A stretch of 64,000 nt of DNA from an uncultured Christensenella sp. (GCA_910576655.1 CAJTJC010000001.1:1-64000); one strand, 5' to 3'; positions 35,612-44,613 are shown, numbered from the stretch's first letter. Numbers and translations: made by a program. The notes: generated from the letters alone by a model not told the origin.

Positions 35612-35989
35612 TTACTCGAGAACTGCGGTTGCGCCTGCTGCTTTGAGGTCAGCGACGATTTTGTCAGCCTCTTCCTTTGCTACGTTCTCTTTAAGAACGC
35701 CGCCCTTTTCAACAGCCTGCTTAGCTTCTACAAGGCCGAGACCGGTGAAGCCGCGTACAACCTTGATAACGTCGATTTTCTTGTCGCCGCAATCTTTAAG
35801 GACTACGTTGAACTCGGTCTTTTCCTCAGCCGCCGCGGGAGCCGCTGCGCCTGCTGCGGGAGCTGCCGCTACTGCTACGGGAGCTGCTGCGGATACGCCG
35901 AACTCCTCTTCAAGTGCCTTTACAAGCTCGTTGAGCTCTAATACCGTCATCGATTTAACTTCTTCGATAAATTTCTTTACGTCTGCCAT
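35612..35989 (-). CDS. rplL: Ribosomal protein bL12 (L7/L12)
   Basis: 125 residues. Forms the ribosomal stalk that recruits translation factors, bound to L10. The N-terminal dimerisation domain ([26 protein letters not shown]), the Ala-rich hinge and the C-terminal domain ([27 protein letters not shown]) are all typical. AGGAG precedes the start. Last gene of the operon. Confidence 0.98.
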   Translation of the reverse strand: MADVKKFIEEVKSMTVLELNELVKALEEEFGVSAAAPVAVAAAPAAGAAAPAAAEEKTEFNVVLKDCGDKKIDVIKVVRGFTGLGLVEAKQAVEKGGVLKENVAKEEADKIVADLKAAGATAVLE

Positions 35990-36052
35990 TTTTATAATCT
36001 CCTGATTTATTTTAAATTTTATTTTGCATTTTTGAGGTAAATGCGGACCTTG

Positions 36053-36574
36053 TTAACCTTTTTGCTGAGCGATGCCGTTAAGCACACGCACGATACCCGA
36101 AAGTAAATTGTTCAATACGCCTGCAAAGTTTGCAACGGGCGCCTGCATAGAGCCGAGCATCTTTGCAACCAGCTCTTCCCTCGACGGCATGTCCGCAAGG
36201 GCCTTTGCCGCAGCCTTGTCGCAATAAGCGTTATCAACGAACGCGCTCTTTACTACGATTTTACCGTCGTAGGTCTTAGCAGCCTCGCTCATAAGCTTTG
36301 CGGCGCCGGTTTCGTCGTTGCCGAACGCAAACGCGGTGGGACCGTTGAGGTCCGCGTCGAAATCTTTAAATCCCAAATCGTTGAATGCTTTTCTTACAAG
36401 CGTGTTTTTGTAAACCTTGTATTCGCAATTCGCCTGTCTGCATTTGTTTCTAAGTTCGGAAACCTCTGCAACGGTCAGCTTGTTGTAATCGACCAAAACT
36501 ACCGACTTGGAATTTTTGATTTTGTTTACAATCTCTTCAACGACAACTTTTTTAGCTTCGAAATTAGCCGACAA
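36053..36574 (-). CDS. rplJ: Ribosomal protein uL10
   Basis: 173 residues if started at TTG 36574, which has GGAGG at 36583-36587, 8 bases upstream, and gives the usual N-terminus length. The in-frame ATG at 36589 would overlap that ribosome site, so it is unlikely. L10 anchors L12 to the ribosome and represses its own mRNA. The motif VVLVDYNKLTVAEVSELRNKCR is typical. A separate promoter and L10 leader lie upstream. Confidence 0.95.
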   Translation of the reverse strand: MSANFEAKKVVVEEIVNKIKNSKSVVLVDYNKLTVAEVSELRNKCRQANCEYKVYKNTLVRKAFNDLGFKDFDADLNGPTAFAFGNDETGAAKLMSEAAKTYDGKIVVKSAFVDNAYCDKAAAKALADMPSREELVAKMLGSMQAPVANFAGVLNNLLSGIVRVLNGIAQQKG

Positions 36575-36589
36575 ATCCTGTACCTCCAT

Positions 36590-36728
36590 TCAAAATTTTT
36601 AAAAAGAACCCTGCGACCATAGCGGTAGCAGGGTAATAAAGCGCAATTATACTTTATTTTCCTTCACCTCGGCAGGATTTACGATAAATCTACCCGCTGT
36701 CTATGGTAAACAGAAATTATTTACGATA
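36590..36728 (-). ncRNA. L10 leader (ribosomal protein autoregulatory element)
   Basis: The leader contains CCTGCCGAGGTGAAGG downstream of ACAGCGGGTA, the hallmark of the L10 leader that binds L10-L12, and ends in a terminator-like hairpin (ACCCTGC / GCAGGGT followed by TTCTTTTT). It would let L10 shut down rplJ-rplL expression. Confidence 0.85.
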
Positions 36729-36731
36729 AAT

Positions 36732-36760
36732 AGTATAAACTTAACTTAACGCATTGTCAA
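36732..36760 (-). promoter_or_regulatory. rplJL promoter
   Basis: TTGACA (36755-36760), 17 bp, TATACT (36732-36737). The start near 36725 is at the head of the L10 leader. Confidence 0.88.
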
Positions 36761-36785
36761 GCGTTTTAAAAACAGTTTATAAATA

Positions 36786-37475
36786 TCAGCCCTTATTGTA
36801 GGTTACTTTTACGCCGGGGCCCATGGTCGCAGCCAAAGTTACGGACTTGATGTACTGTCCCTTTGCGGTCGCGGGCTTAGCCTTGACGATTGCGTCCATA
36901 AGTGCGTTGAAGTTTTCGGTAAGCTTTTCAACGCCGAACGACTTTTTGCCGATAGGGCAGTGAATGATAGCGGTCTTGTCGAGACGGTATTCAACCTTAC
37001 CTGCCTTAACTTCCTGAACCGCTCTCGCAACGTCCATAGTAACGGTACCCGACTTGGGGTTGGGCATTAAGCCCTTGGGACCTAACACGCGGCCGATTCT
37101 ACCGACGATACCCATCATATCGGGCGTGGTAATCATAACGTCGAAGTCGAACCAGTTGTCCTTCTGTATTCTCTGTATCATTTCTTCCGCGCCGACGTAA
37201 TCTGCGCCCGCTGCGGTAGCAGCGTCAGCCTTGTCGCCCTTCGCAACGACGAGGACCTTCTTCTGTTTGCCCGTTCCGTTGGGAAGTACGAGCACGCCGC
37301 GGACCTGCTGGTCTGCCTGTCTGGGGTCAACGCCGAGACGAACGTGAAGCTCGATAGTTTCGTCGAATTTAGCCTTTGCCGTATCGATAACGGTCTTAAC
37401 CGCGTCGTTTAAGTCGTAGGACTTCGAACGGTCGTAGGATGCTATGCTTTCTGCGTATTTTTTAGCAAGTTTCAT
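36786..37475 (-). CDS. rplA: Ribosomal protein uL1
   Basis: 229 residues, typical length. Binds 23S rRNA at the E-site stalk. Family signature region [31 protein letters not shown] (quoted only as [16 protein letters not shown]) is present. GGAGG precedes the ATG, and three bases separate it from rplK. Confidence 0.98.
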   Translation of the reverse strand: MKLAKKYAESIASYDRSKSYDLNDAVKTVIDTAKAKFDETIELHVRLGVDPRQADQQVRGVLVLPNGTGKQKKVLVVAKGDKADAATAAGADYVGAEEMIQRIQKDNWFDFDVMITTPDMMGIVGRIGRVLGPKGLMPNPKSGTVTMDVARAVQEVKAGKVEYRLDKTAIIHCPIGKKSFGVEKLTENFNALMDAIVKAKPATAKGQYIKSVTLAATMGPGVKVTYNKG

Positions 37476-37478
37476 AAC

Positions 37479-37904
37479 TTATTCCTCCACCGTAACGCCC
37501 ATCGAACGGGCGGTTCCTTTTACCATGCTTTTTGCCGAGTCCAAATCAACGCAGTTCAAATCGGGCATTTTCGTTTTTGCAATTTCCTCAACCTGCGCCT
37601 TGGTCAGCTTGCCGACCTTGTCCCTGTTGGGGCGTGCGCTTGCCGTTTCAAGGCCCAGAGCCTTCTTTATAAGCACGGGCGTAGGCGGCGTTTTCAGAAC
37701 GAACGTAAAGCTTCTGTCCTGATAAATGGTTACTACGCAGGGAATGATAAGCCCTGCCTGATGCGCGGTCTTTGCATTGAATTCCTTGGTAAAGCCGGGT
37801 ATGTTGATACCGTGGGGACCCAGCGTAGAGCCTACGGGAGGCGCGGGGGTCGCTTTACCTGCGGGAAGCTGCAATTTTACAACCGCAGTAATCTTCTTTG
37901 CCAT
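37479..37904 (-). CDS. rplK: Ribosomal protein uL11
   Basis: 141 residues, the usual length. Part of the GTPase-associated centre. [20 protein letters not shown] and the C-terminal [10 protein letters not shown] are typical. GGAGG lies before the ATG; the 117-base gap to nusG shows no clear promoter. Confidence 0.98.
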   Translation of the reverse strand: MAKKITAVVKLQLPAGKATPAPPVGSTLGPHGINIPGFTKEFNAKTAHQAGLIIPCVVTIYQDRSFTFVLKTPPTPVLIKKALGLETASARPNRDKVGKLTKAQVEEIAKTKMPDLNCVDLDSAKSMVKGTARSMGVTVEE

Positions 37905-38021
37905 AAATTTATTTCCTCCATGTGGTTAAGACGAACGCGCCATAAAGATTTAACGCGTTCTCCCACAAATTTACCTAAATATATTAAAACTTTGCAGTAT
38001 TGCTACGCATATACAAAGTTT

Positions 38022-38552
38022 TTAGTCTACCTTTTTAATTTGAAGGTATTCCACCTCTACGTCGGTATTTCTGCCGAACATCTCGACGTTGATTTTAGCC
38101 TTCTGCGCAATATCGTTCAACTCGATAATAGAGCCCTTGAAGCCCTCCAAAGGTCCCGAAACGACCTCGACGCCGTCGCCGACTGCGAACTCGCCCTCGA
38201 CCACGACCGTTTCAAGGCGCATTTTGCGTATCTCGTCCTCTCTCAAAGGAATGGGTCTGCCCTGAGGGCCGACGAAGCCGGTAACTCCCCTCGTGTTGGT
38301 TATCCAGTACCAGAGCTGGTTGGAATATACCATTTTTATAAACACGTAGCAGGGCAACAGCTTCCGCTCGACAACCTTGCGTTTGCCGTTCTTCTCTTCG
38401 ATAGTCTGCTCCATAGGGATTTTGACTTCGAAAATCATATCCTGCAAATTATTGTTTTCGATAAGCCTTTCAAGGTTTTCCTTAACCATCGACTCGTAGC
38501 CGGAATAGGTATGCAGAATATACCAGCAAGGCGTAGTTGTGACGTCAACCAT
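38022..38552 (-). CDS. nusG: Transcription termination/antitermination factor NusG
   Basis: 176 residues. The NGN domain (WYILHTYSGYESMVKENLER, CYVFIKMVYSNQLWYWITNT, RGVTGFVGPQG) binds RNA polymerase; the C-terminal KOW domain (VGDGVEVVSGPLEGFKGSI) binds partners. The start overlaps the secE stop by one base, so it is coupled. Confidence 0.97.
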   Translation of the reverse strand: MVDVTTTPCWYILHTYSGYESMVKENLERLIENNNLQDMIFEVKIPMEQTIEEKNGKRKVVERKLLPCYVFIKMVYSNQLWYWITNTRGVTGFVGPQGRPIPLREDEIRKMRLETVVVEGEFAVGDGVEVVSGPLEGFKGSIIELNDIAQKAKINVEMFGRNTDVEVEYLQIKKVD

Positions 38553-38791
38553 TATTCGATACCCTTAATACCGGTTATAAGCCCCAAAAGCTCCTGCAAG
38601 CCGTAGTTTATAAGCGTGGCAACCACGGTGAACGCGATTACGACCACCAAAACCACGCAGGTAGCCTTTACCACCTTGGGAAAGGTAGGCCAGGTTACCC
38701 TTTTCAGCTCGGAAAAGGTTTCCTTGAATTTTCTGCCCATTCTTACGAAAAAGTTGGGCTTTTTGACCTTATTATCGCTTTTCTGTGCCAT
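38552..38791 (-). CDS. secE: Preprotein translocase subunit SecE
   Basis: 79 residues. Amphipathic helix (FKETFSELKRVTWPTFPKVV) followed by one membrane helix (VVLVVVIAFTVVATLINYGL), the short Gram-positive form. GGAG precedes the ATG. It acts in the SecYEG channel. Confidence 0.97.
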   Translation of the reverse strand: MAQKSDNKVKKPNFFVRMGRKFKETFSELKRVTWPTFPKVVKATCVVLVVVIAFTVVATLINYGLQELLGLITGIKGIE

Positions 38792-38833
38792 AATACTCCT
38801 TTTATATGCGCCGCGCAGCGCAAATCGGAAAAC

Positions 38834-38995
38834 TTATTTTGTTTCCTTGTGCTCGGTGTGCTTTTTGCAGAAAGGGCAGTACTTGGATATGGTAAGCCTG
38901 TCCGGGTCGTTACGCTTATTCTTGTAGCTATCGTAATTTCTGTGCTTGCACTCGGTGCATTCGAAGGTGATTTTAGCCCTTGTTGATGCTTTCAT
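38834..38995 (-). CDS. rpmG: Ribosomal protein bL33
   Basis: 53 residues ([20 protein letters not shown]...). Two CxxC pairs (CTEC, CPFC) mark the zinc-binding form. GGAG lies about 10 bases before the ATG. First gene of the operon with secE and nusG, the common Bacillota order. Confidence 0.95.
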   Translation of the reverse strand: MKASTRAKITFECTECKHRNYDSYKNKRNDPDRLTISKYCPFCKKHTEHKETK

Positions 38996-39012
38996 TTTGG
39001 AAAACTCCGTAC

Positions 39013-39043
39013 AAAAAAATTACACCCCCTTTCTTGGGTGTAA
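39013..39043 (-). promoter_or_regulatory. 5'-terminal hairpin plus U-run in the rpmG leader
   Basis: Arms TTACACCC and GGGTGTAA with an 8-base loop and seven U on the minus strand. The promoter at 39048-39076 puts the transcription start at about 39041, so the hairpin begins almost at base one of the mRNA. It looks like a terminator, but is very close to the start. Confidence 0.6.
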
Positions 39044-39047
39044 CGAA

Positions 39048-39076
39048 AGTTTATCATATTATAAATACCTTGTCAA
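39048..39076 (-). promoter_or_regulatory. rpmG-secE-nusG promoter
   Basis: TTGACA (39071-39076), 17 bp, TAAACT (39048-39053). Confidence 0.88.
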
Positions 39077-39124
39077 CCGTTTTTCCGCCCTGCGCGAAAA
39101 ATAAATGCAATAGCTATTTTAAAA

Positions 39125-39156
39125 TTACACGCCCGAAAGAATTTCAGGGCGTGTAA
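39125..39156 (-). terminator. Terminator of the hydrogenase operon
   Basis: Arms TTACACGCCC and GGGCGTGTAA, followed by TTTT on the minus strand, just after the hydA stop. Confidence 0.8.
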
Positions 39157-39162
39157 TAAAAA

Positions 39163-40878
39163 TCAATATTTTTCTCTTTTGGTATAGGTAGTATGTAAAA
39201 GCTTGTGCGCCTTGCGACTGTTGGGCTTTTCAAAAAATTCGGCGTACAGCTTTTCCACCGCGGGATTTTCGTGCGAGCGGCGCAATTTGCTGTCGGTATC
39301 GTAATCGTACAGCGCCTGCGCGCGGACTGCCTTTAAGTCGATATTGTTTCTTATCTCGTCGTGAACGTAGGGCTGACCGCCACCGTTTATACACCCGCCC
39401 GGGCAAGCCATAATTTCGACGAACGCATAATTCTTTTTACCGCTTTTTATATCCTCGATAACGGCGCGCGCGTTGCCCAGCCCGCTTGCAACTGCAACCT
39501 TGACGGTCTTGCCGCCGACGGTATATTCCGCTTCCTTTACGCCCGCCGTGCCGCGCACCTCTTTAAATTCGAGCGGGGCGCCGTCGCCGCCGAGCTTAAC
39601 CGCAGCGGTCCTCAGCGCGGCCTCCATAACGCCGCCCGTCGCGCCGAAAATCGCGCCTGCGCCGCTCGCCTCTTCAAACGGAGTGTCGAACGCGCCGTCG
39701 GGAAGATTGACGAAATCCACTCCCGCCTCTTTTATCATTTTGGCAAGCTCGCGCGTGGTAATTGCCGCGTCAGTATAATGACCGAGCTCGTCGCGCGTCA
39801 CCTCGAACTTCTTTGCCGTGCAAGGTATTACCGAAACCACGAAAAGCTTTTCGGGGTCGATACCGTTCTTTTCGCAGTAATAGGTTTTAAGCAATGCCGA
39901 GAACATTTCCTGCGGTGATTTACAGGTAGAGATATTTGGCAGCAGCTCGGGGTAGTAATGCTCGGCAAATTTGACCCAACCGGGGCAGCAGCTTGTAAAC
40001 ATAGGCAGTACGCCGCCGCTCTGAATTCTCGTAAGAAGCTCGGTCGCCTCTTCCATAATGGTTAGGTCAGCCGTTATATCCATATTAAAGCACTTAACGT
40101 CGCCGAGCTGCTTTATCGCGGAAACCATTTTACCCTCTACGTTGGTGCCGACGGGCAGACCGAACGCCTCGCCGAGGGTCGCGCGGACGGACGGCGCGGT
40201 GAAGAACACGACTTCCTTTTCGGGGTCTACTATCGCGCCCCAGACGTCGGCAACGCTGCTCTTTTCATACAGCGCGCCGACGGGACACGCAACCACGCAC
40301 TGACCGCAATTAACGCACGAGGTATGCGCAAGCGAAACGCCGTACGGCGAGCCTATCGTCTTGGAATAGCCTCTGTTCTGCGGACCTATCGCGGCTATAG
40401 TCTGCTGAGTGCACGCAGCGACGCAGCGGGTACACATTACGCACTTGCTGTTATCCCTTACTATCGACGCCGACAAGTCGTCTACCGGCATCAAATCGTG
40501 GTCGGTACCGAATCTGTCCTCTTCCGCATTGAATTCGAGCGCGAGCTTTTGCAGCTCGCAATTCATCGAACGGACGCAGCTTAAACACTTCTTTTTATGC
40601 GTGGACAGTATCAGCTCGACCGTGGTCTTTCTCGATTTTCTTACCGCGGGCGTATTGGTGCGAACCTCCATGCCCTCGGATACGGGATAGGTGCAAGCGG
40701 TCACCAGCCCCCTTGCTCCCGTCGCCTCGACAAGGCAAAGCCTGCACGAGCCGACGCACTGAACGTCCTTTAAATAGCAAAGCGTGGGGATACGCACGTT
40801 TGCGACCTTTGCCGCCTGCAACACGGTCGAGCCCTCGGGCACGCTTACCTGAATACCGTTTATTTTCAAATTAACCAT
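39163..40878 (-). CDS. hydA: [FeFe]-hydrogenase catalytic subunit of the bifurcating HydABC/Hnd complex
   Basis: 571 residues with GGGGGTG before the ATG. Order: [2Fe-2S] domain (about 30-65, CYLKDVQCVGSCRLC), the His/Cys cluster (about 95-115), two [4Fe-4S] motifs (CVMCTRCVAAC and CVNCGQCVVACP, about 140-200), then the H-cluster motifs TSCCPGW, IPCTAKKFE and EIMACPGGCINGGGQP. It reduces protons with electrons from ferredoxin and NADH. In the second motif the usual Met (MPC) is Ile at residue 351 (ATA codon at 39826-39828). There is no extra C-terminal [2Fe-2S] domain. Confidence 0.95.
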   Translation of the reverse strand: MVNLKINGIQVSVPEGSTVLQAAKVANVRIPTLCYLKDVQCVGSCRLCLVEATGARGLVTACTYPVSEGMEVRTNTPAVRKSRKTTVELILSTHKKKCLSCVRSMNCELQKLALEFNAEEDRFGTDHDLMPVDDLSASIVRDNSKCVMCTRCVAACTQQTIAAIGPQNRGYSKTIGSPYGVSLAHTSCVNCGQCVVACPVGALYEKSSVADVWGAIVDPEKEVVFFTAPSVRATLGEAFGLPVGTNVEGKMVSAIKQLGDVKCFNMDITADLTIMEEATELLTRIQSGGVLPMFTSCCPGWVKFAEHYYPELLPNISTCKSPQEMFSALLKTYYCEKNGIDPEKLFVVSVIPCTAKKFEVTRDELGHYTDAAITTRELAKMIKEAGVDFVNLPDGAFDTPFEEASGAGAIFGATGGVMEAALRTAAVKLGGDGAPLEFKEVRGTAGVKEAEYTVGGKTVKVAVASGLGNARAVIEDIKSGKKNYAFVEIMACPGGCINGGGQPYVHDEIRNNIDLKAVRAQALYDYDTDSKLRRSHENPAVEKLYAEFFEKPNSRKAHKLLHTTYTKREKY

Positions 40879-40890
40879 ATCTGCACCCCC

Positions 40891-42783
40891 TTATTTAATC
40901 TCGATTGCGCCGAACTTGCAGTTCGATATGCACTGTCCGCATTTGATACATTTTTTGGTGTCTATTTCGTGAACCGCCTTGACCTCGCCGGAGATTGCGT
41001 TGACGGGACAGTTACGCCTGCAAAGCGTACAGCCGCGGCACTTGTCGGGGTTGACGTAGTAGCTTAAAAGCGACTTGCACACGCCCGCGGGGCATTTTTT
41101 TGCGTAAACGTGCTTTATGTACTCGTCGCCGAAATGCTTCATAGTAGAAAGTATCGGGTTGGGTGCTGACTGTCCCAGCGCGCAAAGCGACGAAGTTTTC
41201 ATGTGTTCGGCAAGCTCGGCAATCTTATCCAAATCCTCGGGCTCGCCGTTGCCATCCGTAATCTTTTTGAGAATGTCCAGTAGGCGCTTGGTGCCTATTC
41301 TGCACGCCGTGCATTTCCCGCAGCTTTCGTCAGCGGTGAATTCAAGGTAGAACTTCGCAATGTCGACCATACAGGTATTTTCGTCCATTACTATAAGTCC
41401 GCCCGAGCCCATCATCGAACCGATTGCCGTCAGATTGTCGAAGTCCATAGGCACGTTCAAATGGGTTGCGGGAATACATCCGCCCGAAGGTCCGCCCGTC
41501 TGCGCCGCCTTGAATTTTTTGCCGTCTGGAAGTCCGCCGCCTATATCGTAGACGATGGTTTTCAGCGGCGTGCCCATGGGCACTTCAACAAGTCCGACGT
41601 TGTTTATTTTACCGCCGAGCGCAAACACCTTTGTGCCCTTGCTCTTTTCGGTGCCGATTGACGAAAACCACTCCGCGCCGTTGAGAATAATGGGCGCGAC
41701 GCTCGCCCACGTTTCCACGTTGTTCAAAACGGTGGGTTTTTTGTATATTCCGCACTGCGCCGAGAAGGGCGGACGGGGACGCGGCTCGCCCCTTTTACCC
41801 TCTATACTCGCCATAAGCGCGGTTTCCTCGCCGCAGACGAACGCGCCCGCGCCCAGCCTGATATTTACGTCGAAATCGAACCCGCTGCCTAAAATATTTT
41901 TGCCGAGCAGCCCCTTCTCTCTCGCCCTGTCAATGGCGATTTTAAGCCTTTCCACGGCAATGGGATATTCCGCGCGAACGTAGATATATCCCTCCGACGC
42001 GCCGACGGCGTATCCCGCAATGGTCATAGCTTCCAGCACGGTATGCGGGTCGCCCTCCAGAATAGAGCGGTCCATAAACGCGCCGGGGTCGCCCTCGTCC
42101 GCGTTGCAGCAAACGTATTTGACGTCGCCCTCCGCGTCCTTTGTGAACTGCCATTTCAGTCCCGTAGGGAAGCCCGCGCCGCCTCTGCCGCGCAGACCCG
42201 CAGCCTTGATTTGGCTAATGACCTCGTCGGGCGTCATGGAAGTAAGCACCTTTGCAAGCGCGGCGTAGTCGCCCGCGGCAATGGCCTCCTCTATGCTCTC
42301 GGCGGCGATAACGCCGCAGTTTCTCAGCGCTATGCGCACCTGATGCTTGTAAAAGGGAATTTCCGCAAACGGAATTATACTGCCGTCGGCGTGAACGGTG
42401 TCGGCGTAGAGAAGCTCTTTGACCACCTCGCCGCCCTTTATAAGATGCCTCTCGGCTACGGTTTTAGCGTGCTCGGGCGTCATCTGCGAATAGAACGCGC
42501 CCTCGGGATAAACTATCATTATGGGTCCCAGCGCGCAAAGCCCGAAGCAGCCCGTCTTTACTATAAGCACGTCGTTTATGCCCAGCTCGGCAAACGACTG
42601 CTCCAACTGCTCTATTACCTTCTGCGAGCGCGAGGAAGTACAGCCCGTGCCGCCGCATACCAGCACCTGCTTTCTGTAACCCGTGTTTTTGGCAAGCTCC
42701 TCCGCCTGCTCGCGCACGATTTTTCTTACCTTAATTAAGTCCGCTTTGTCCGCGGCGATTTTTTCAAGCTCTTTAACCGTCAT
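40891..42783 (-). CDS. hydB: HydB/HndC flavoprotein subunit (NuoF-like) of the bifurcating hydrogenase
   Basis: 630 residues. A thioredoxin-like [2Fe-2S] domain (VCGGTGCTSSR ... TGCFGLCALGP, residues about 40-90), the FMN/NADH domain (GRGGAGFPTGLKW; VCGEETALMASIEGKRGEPR), the [4Fe-4S] motif ESCGKCTACRIGTKR, and a C-terminal 2x[4Fe-4S] ferredoxin (CRGCTLCRRNCP, CIKCGQCISNCK). It takes electrons from NADH and bifurcates. It follows hydC by 4 bases and precedes hydA by 12. Confidence 0.95.
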   Translation of the reverse strand: MTVKELEKIAADKADLIKVRKIVREQAEELAKNTGYRKQVLVCGGTGCTSSRSQKVIEQLEQSFAELGINDVLIVKTGCFGLCALGPIMIVYPEGAFYSQMTPEHAKTVAERHLIKGGEVVKELLYADTVHADGSIIPFAEIPFYKHQVRIALRNCGVIAAESIEEAIAAGDYAALAKVLTSMTPDEVISQIKAAGLRGRGGAGFPTGLKWQFTKDAEGDVKYVCCNADEGDPGAFMDRSILEGDPHTVLEAMTIAGYAVGASEGYIYVRAEYPIAVERLKIAIDRAREKGLLGKNILGSGFDFDVNIRLGAGAFVCGEETALMASIEGKRGEPRPRPPFSAQCGIYKKPTVLNNVETWASVAPIILNGAEWFSSIGTEKSKGTKVFALGGKINNVGLVEVPMGTPLKTIVYDIGGGLPDGKKFKAAQTGGPSGGCIPATHLNVPMDFDNLTAIGSMMGSGGLIVMDENTCMVDIAKFYLEFTADESCGKCTACRIGTKRLLDILKKITDGNGEPEDLDKIAELAEHMKTSSLCALGQSAPNPILSTMKHFGDEYIKHVYAKKCPAGVCKSLLSYYVNPDKCRGCTLCRRNCPVNAISGEVKAVHEIDTKKCIKCGQCISNCKFGAIEIK

Positions 42784-42787
42784 AATC

Positions 42788-43276
42788 TCAGCCCTTCATA
42801 TACCTCTCTAAAATTTCCCATACGTCGTCCGCTTTCAGCTTTCCGTAAACCTCGCCGTCGATTATCATAACGGGCGCAAGTCCGCACGCGCCGACGCAGC
42901 GACAGCTGTCTATCGAAAATTTGCCGTCGGGCGTACACTCGCCGCATTTGATTTTAAGCTCTTTTTCAAGAACCTCGAGAATACGGTCCGAGCCCTTTAC
43001 GTAGCACGCCGTACCGAGGCAGACGCTTATCTGATGCTTGCCCTTGGGGGAAAGCGAAAACTGCGAATAGAACGTAGCGACGCCGTAGACCTCGGCAAGC
43101 GGTATATTCAGCTTTTCCGCGATTACCGTCTGCACCTCCGCGGGCAGATAACCGTAAATGCTCTGCGCCTCGTGCATAACGGGCATAAGCGCGCCCGCCT
43201 CGCCGCTATGCGCCGCGATACAGTCAAGCAGTCTGTCCATCTGCTCCTTTGTGCCGTCGAATAAACTTTTTGACAT
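42788..43276 (-). CDS. hydC: HydC/HndA [2Fe-2S] subunit (NuoE-like) of the bifurcating hydrogenase
   Basis: 162 residues from the ATG at 43276, with GAGGG 6 bases upstream; an in-frame TTG upstream overlaps that site. NuoE fold with helical N-terminus (LMPVMHEAQSIYGYLP) and thioredoxin-like [2Fe-2S] end: CLGTACYVKGS and CRCVGACGLAPV supply the four cysteines. First gene of hydCBA. Confidence 0.95.
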   Translation of the reverse strand: MSKSLFDGTKEQMDRLLDCIAAHSGEAGALMPVMHEAQSIYGYLPAEVQTVIAEKLNIPLAEVYGVATFYSQFSLSPKGKHQISVCLGTACYVKGSDRILEVLEKELKIKCGECTPDGKFSIDSCRCVGACGLAPVMIIDGEVYGKLKADDVWEILERYMKG

Positions 43277-43310
43277 ATTCACCCTCAATCGATATATTTT
43301 TATCTATTAA

Positions 43311-43340
43311 ATTATATCATTTATAAGTTGCTTAATAAAC
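43311..43340 (-). promoter_or_regulatory. hydCBA promoter with a palindrome upstream
   Basis: TATAAT (43311-43316) with TGA in front is a good extended -10. The -35 is poor but overlaps GTTGCTTAATAAAC (43327-43340), an imperfect palindrome that could be an operator. Confidence 0.5.
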
Positions 43341-43453
43341 CTTATAATATAACTTTTTCTTTTGTTCGCCGTTTTTGATAAAATGCAACAAAATTCGCGC
43401 AAAATTTTCACCGCCCGTTTACGGCGTGCGGAAACGGGCAATAATCTGCGCGC

Positions 43454-44572
43454 ATGAATATAGTAATCGTTATCGATTTAATAGATACGCTCACGAACGG
43501 GTCGGTTATGACCGCGCGGCGGTTTGCCGACGGTCTGCGCAGGCGCGGTCACGCGGTAAAAATTGCCGCCGTCGGAGCCGACGGCGAAAACGACTGCGCG
43601 CTCGAAGAGAAGTATCTTCCCTTAATTTCAGAGGTGTCGGCGAAAAATCAGATTAAGTTTGCAAAATTCGAAAGAGACAAAGTGGCGCGCGCTTTCGAGG
43701 GCGCGGATTTGGTGCATTTCATTTTTCCGTTCGGGTTCGAAAAAAAGTGTAAAAAGCTTGCCGACGAAATGGGCATACCCACCACGGCGGCGTTTCACGT
43801 TCAGCCCGAAAACATTTCCTATAACGTGCGCCTCGGCAAAATAGGTATCGTCAACAGACTGATATATTTCTACCTTCGCCGCACCTTTTACAGCCGCTTC
43901 AACCGCATACACTGCCCGTCCGCTTTCATTGCCGACAGCCTGCGCCGCCACGGCTACGGCGGGCAGATGTACGTAATTTCCAACGGCTACGACGAGGCGT
44001 TCAAGCCCGCGGAGGAGCCCGCCCGAAACGACAAATTCGAAATAGTTATGGTCGGCAGACTGTCGCCCGAAAAGAACCAGAAAACGCTTATAGCGGCGAT
44101 TGCGGCTTCGGCGCACCGCGAAGAAATACGCCTGACACTGCTCGGCAACGGAAGCTGCGCCGCGCGCCTGAAACGGCAGGCGGCGCGTCAGGGCGTGCAA
44201 ACGGAATTCGGTTTTCTGCCCAAAAAGCAGCTTATTAAAAAGCTGCAATCGAGCGACCTGTACGTTCACACCGCGACGGTGGAAATCGAGGCGATTGCCT
44301 GCATAGAGGCGATAGCCTGCGGGCTTGTACCCGTCATAGCAAACAGTCCGCTTTCGGCGACTCCGCAATTCGCGCTGGACGGGCGTTCACTGTTTTCGGA
44401 CCGCAAAGACCTTACCGTGCGCATAGATTACTGGTTCGAGCACCCAAGCGAGCGCATACGAATGGGCAAGGTTTACGCCGAGTTCGCGCGCAGGTACCGC
44501 CTTGAAAAATCGCTGGAACAGGCGGAAGAAATGTTTGCCGACCAGATAAACGAAAGACGCCCCGCGCGCTGA
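43454..44572 (+). CDS. Glycosyltransferase family 4
   Basis: 372 residues, GT-B fold. N-terminal acceptor domain to about residue 185 (TNGSVMTARRFADGLRRRGH) and C-terminal donor domain from FEIVMVGRLSPEKNQKTLI. The family motif E-x7-E is seen in EIEAIACIEAIACG. It resembles diacylglycerol glucosyltransferases that make membrane glycolipids, but the substrate cannot be fixed. No ribosome site; AATAAT ends 8 bases before the ATG, so it may be leaderless (weaker case). Confidence 0.88.
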   Translation: MNIVIVIDLIDTLTNGSVMTARRFADGLRRRGHAVKIAAVGADGENDCALEEKYLPLISEVSAKNQIKFAKFERDKVARAFEGADLVHFIFPFGFEKKCKKLADEMGIPTTAAFHVQPENISYNVRLGKIGIVNRLIYFYLRRTFYSRFNRIHCPSAFIADSLRRHGYGGQMYVISNGYDEAFKPAEEPARNDKFEIVMVGRLSPEKNQKTLIAAIAASAHREEIRLTLLGNGSCAARLKRQAARQGVQTEFGFLPKKQLIKKLQSSDLYVHTATVEIEAIACIEAIACGLVPVIANSPLSATPQFALDGRSLFSDRKDLTVRIDYWFEHPSERIRMGKVYAEFARRYRLEKSLEQAEEMFADQINERRPAR

Positions 44573-44586
44573 AAAGCGCGCGGGGC
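44559..44586. terminator. GC-rich terminator overlapping the glycosyltransferase stop
   Basis: Arms GCCCCGCGCGCT and AGCGCGCGGGGC with loop gaaa; it can also serve the convergent transporter gene. Confidence 0.75.
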
Positions 44587-44613
44587 TTGCTTATGCGAAA
44601 AATGCGTCCGCGG

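Noticed and set aside
36575..36589. ATG at 36589 as rplJ start
   Set aside because: Its first codons contain the GGAGG that serves the TTG at 36574, and the shorter protein has the normal L10 N-terminus.
43327..43340. Rex operator in front of hydCBA
   Set aside because: The palindrome does not match the TTGTTAA-n4-TTAACAA type consensus closely enough.
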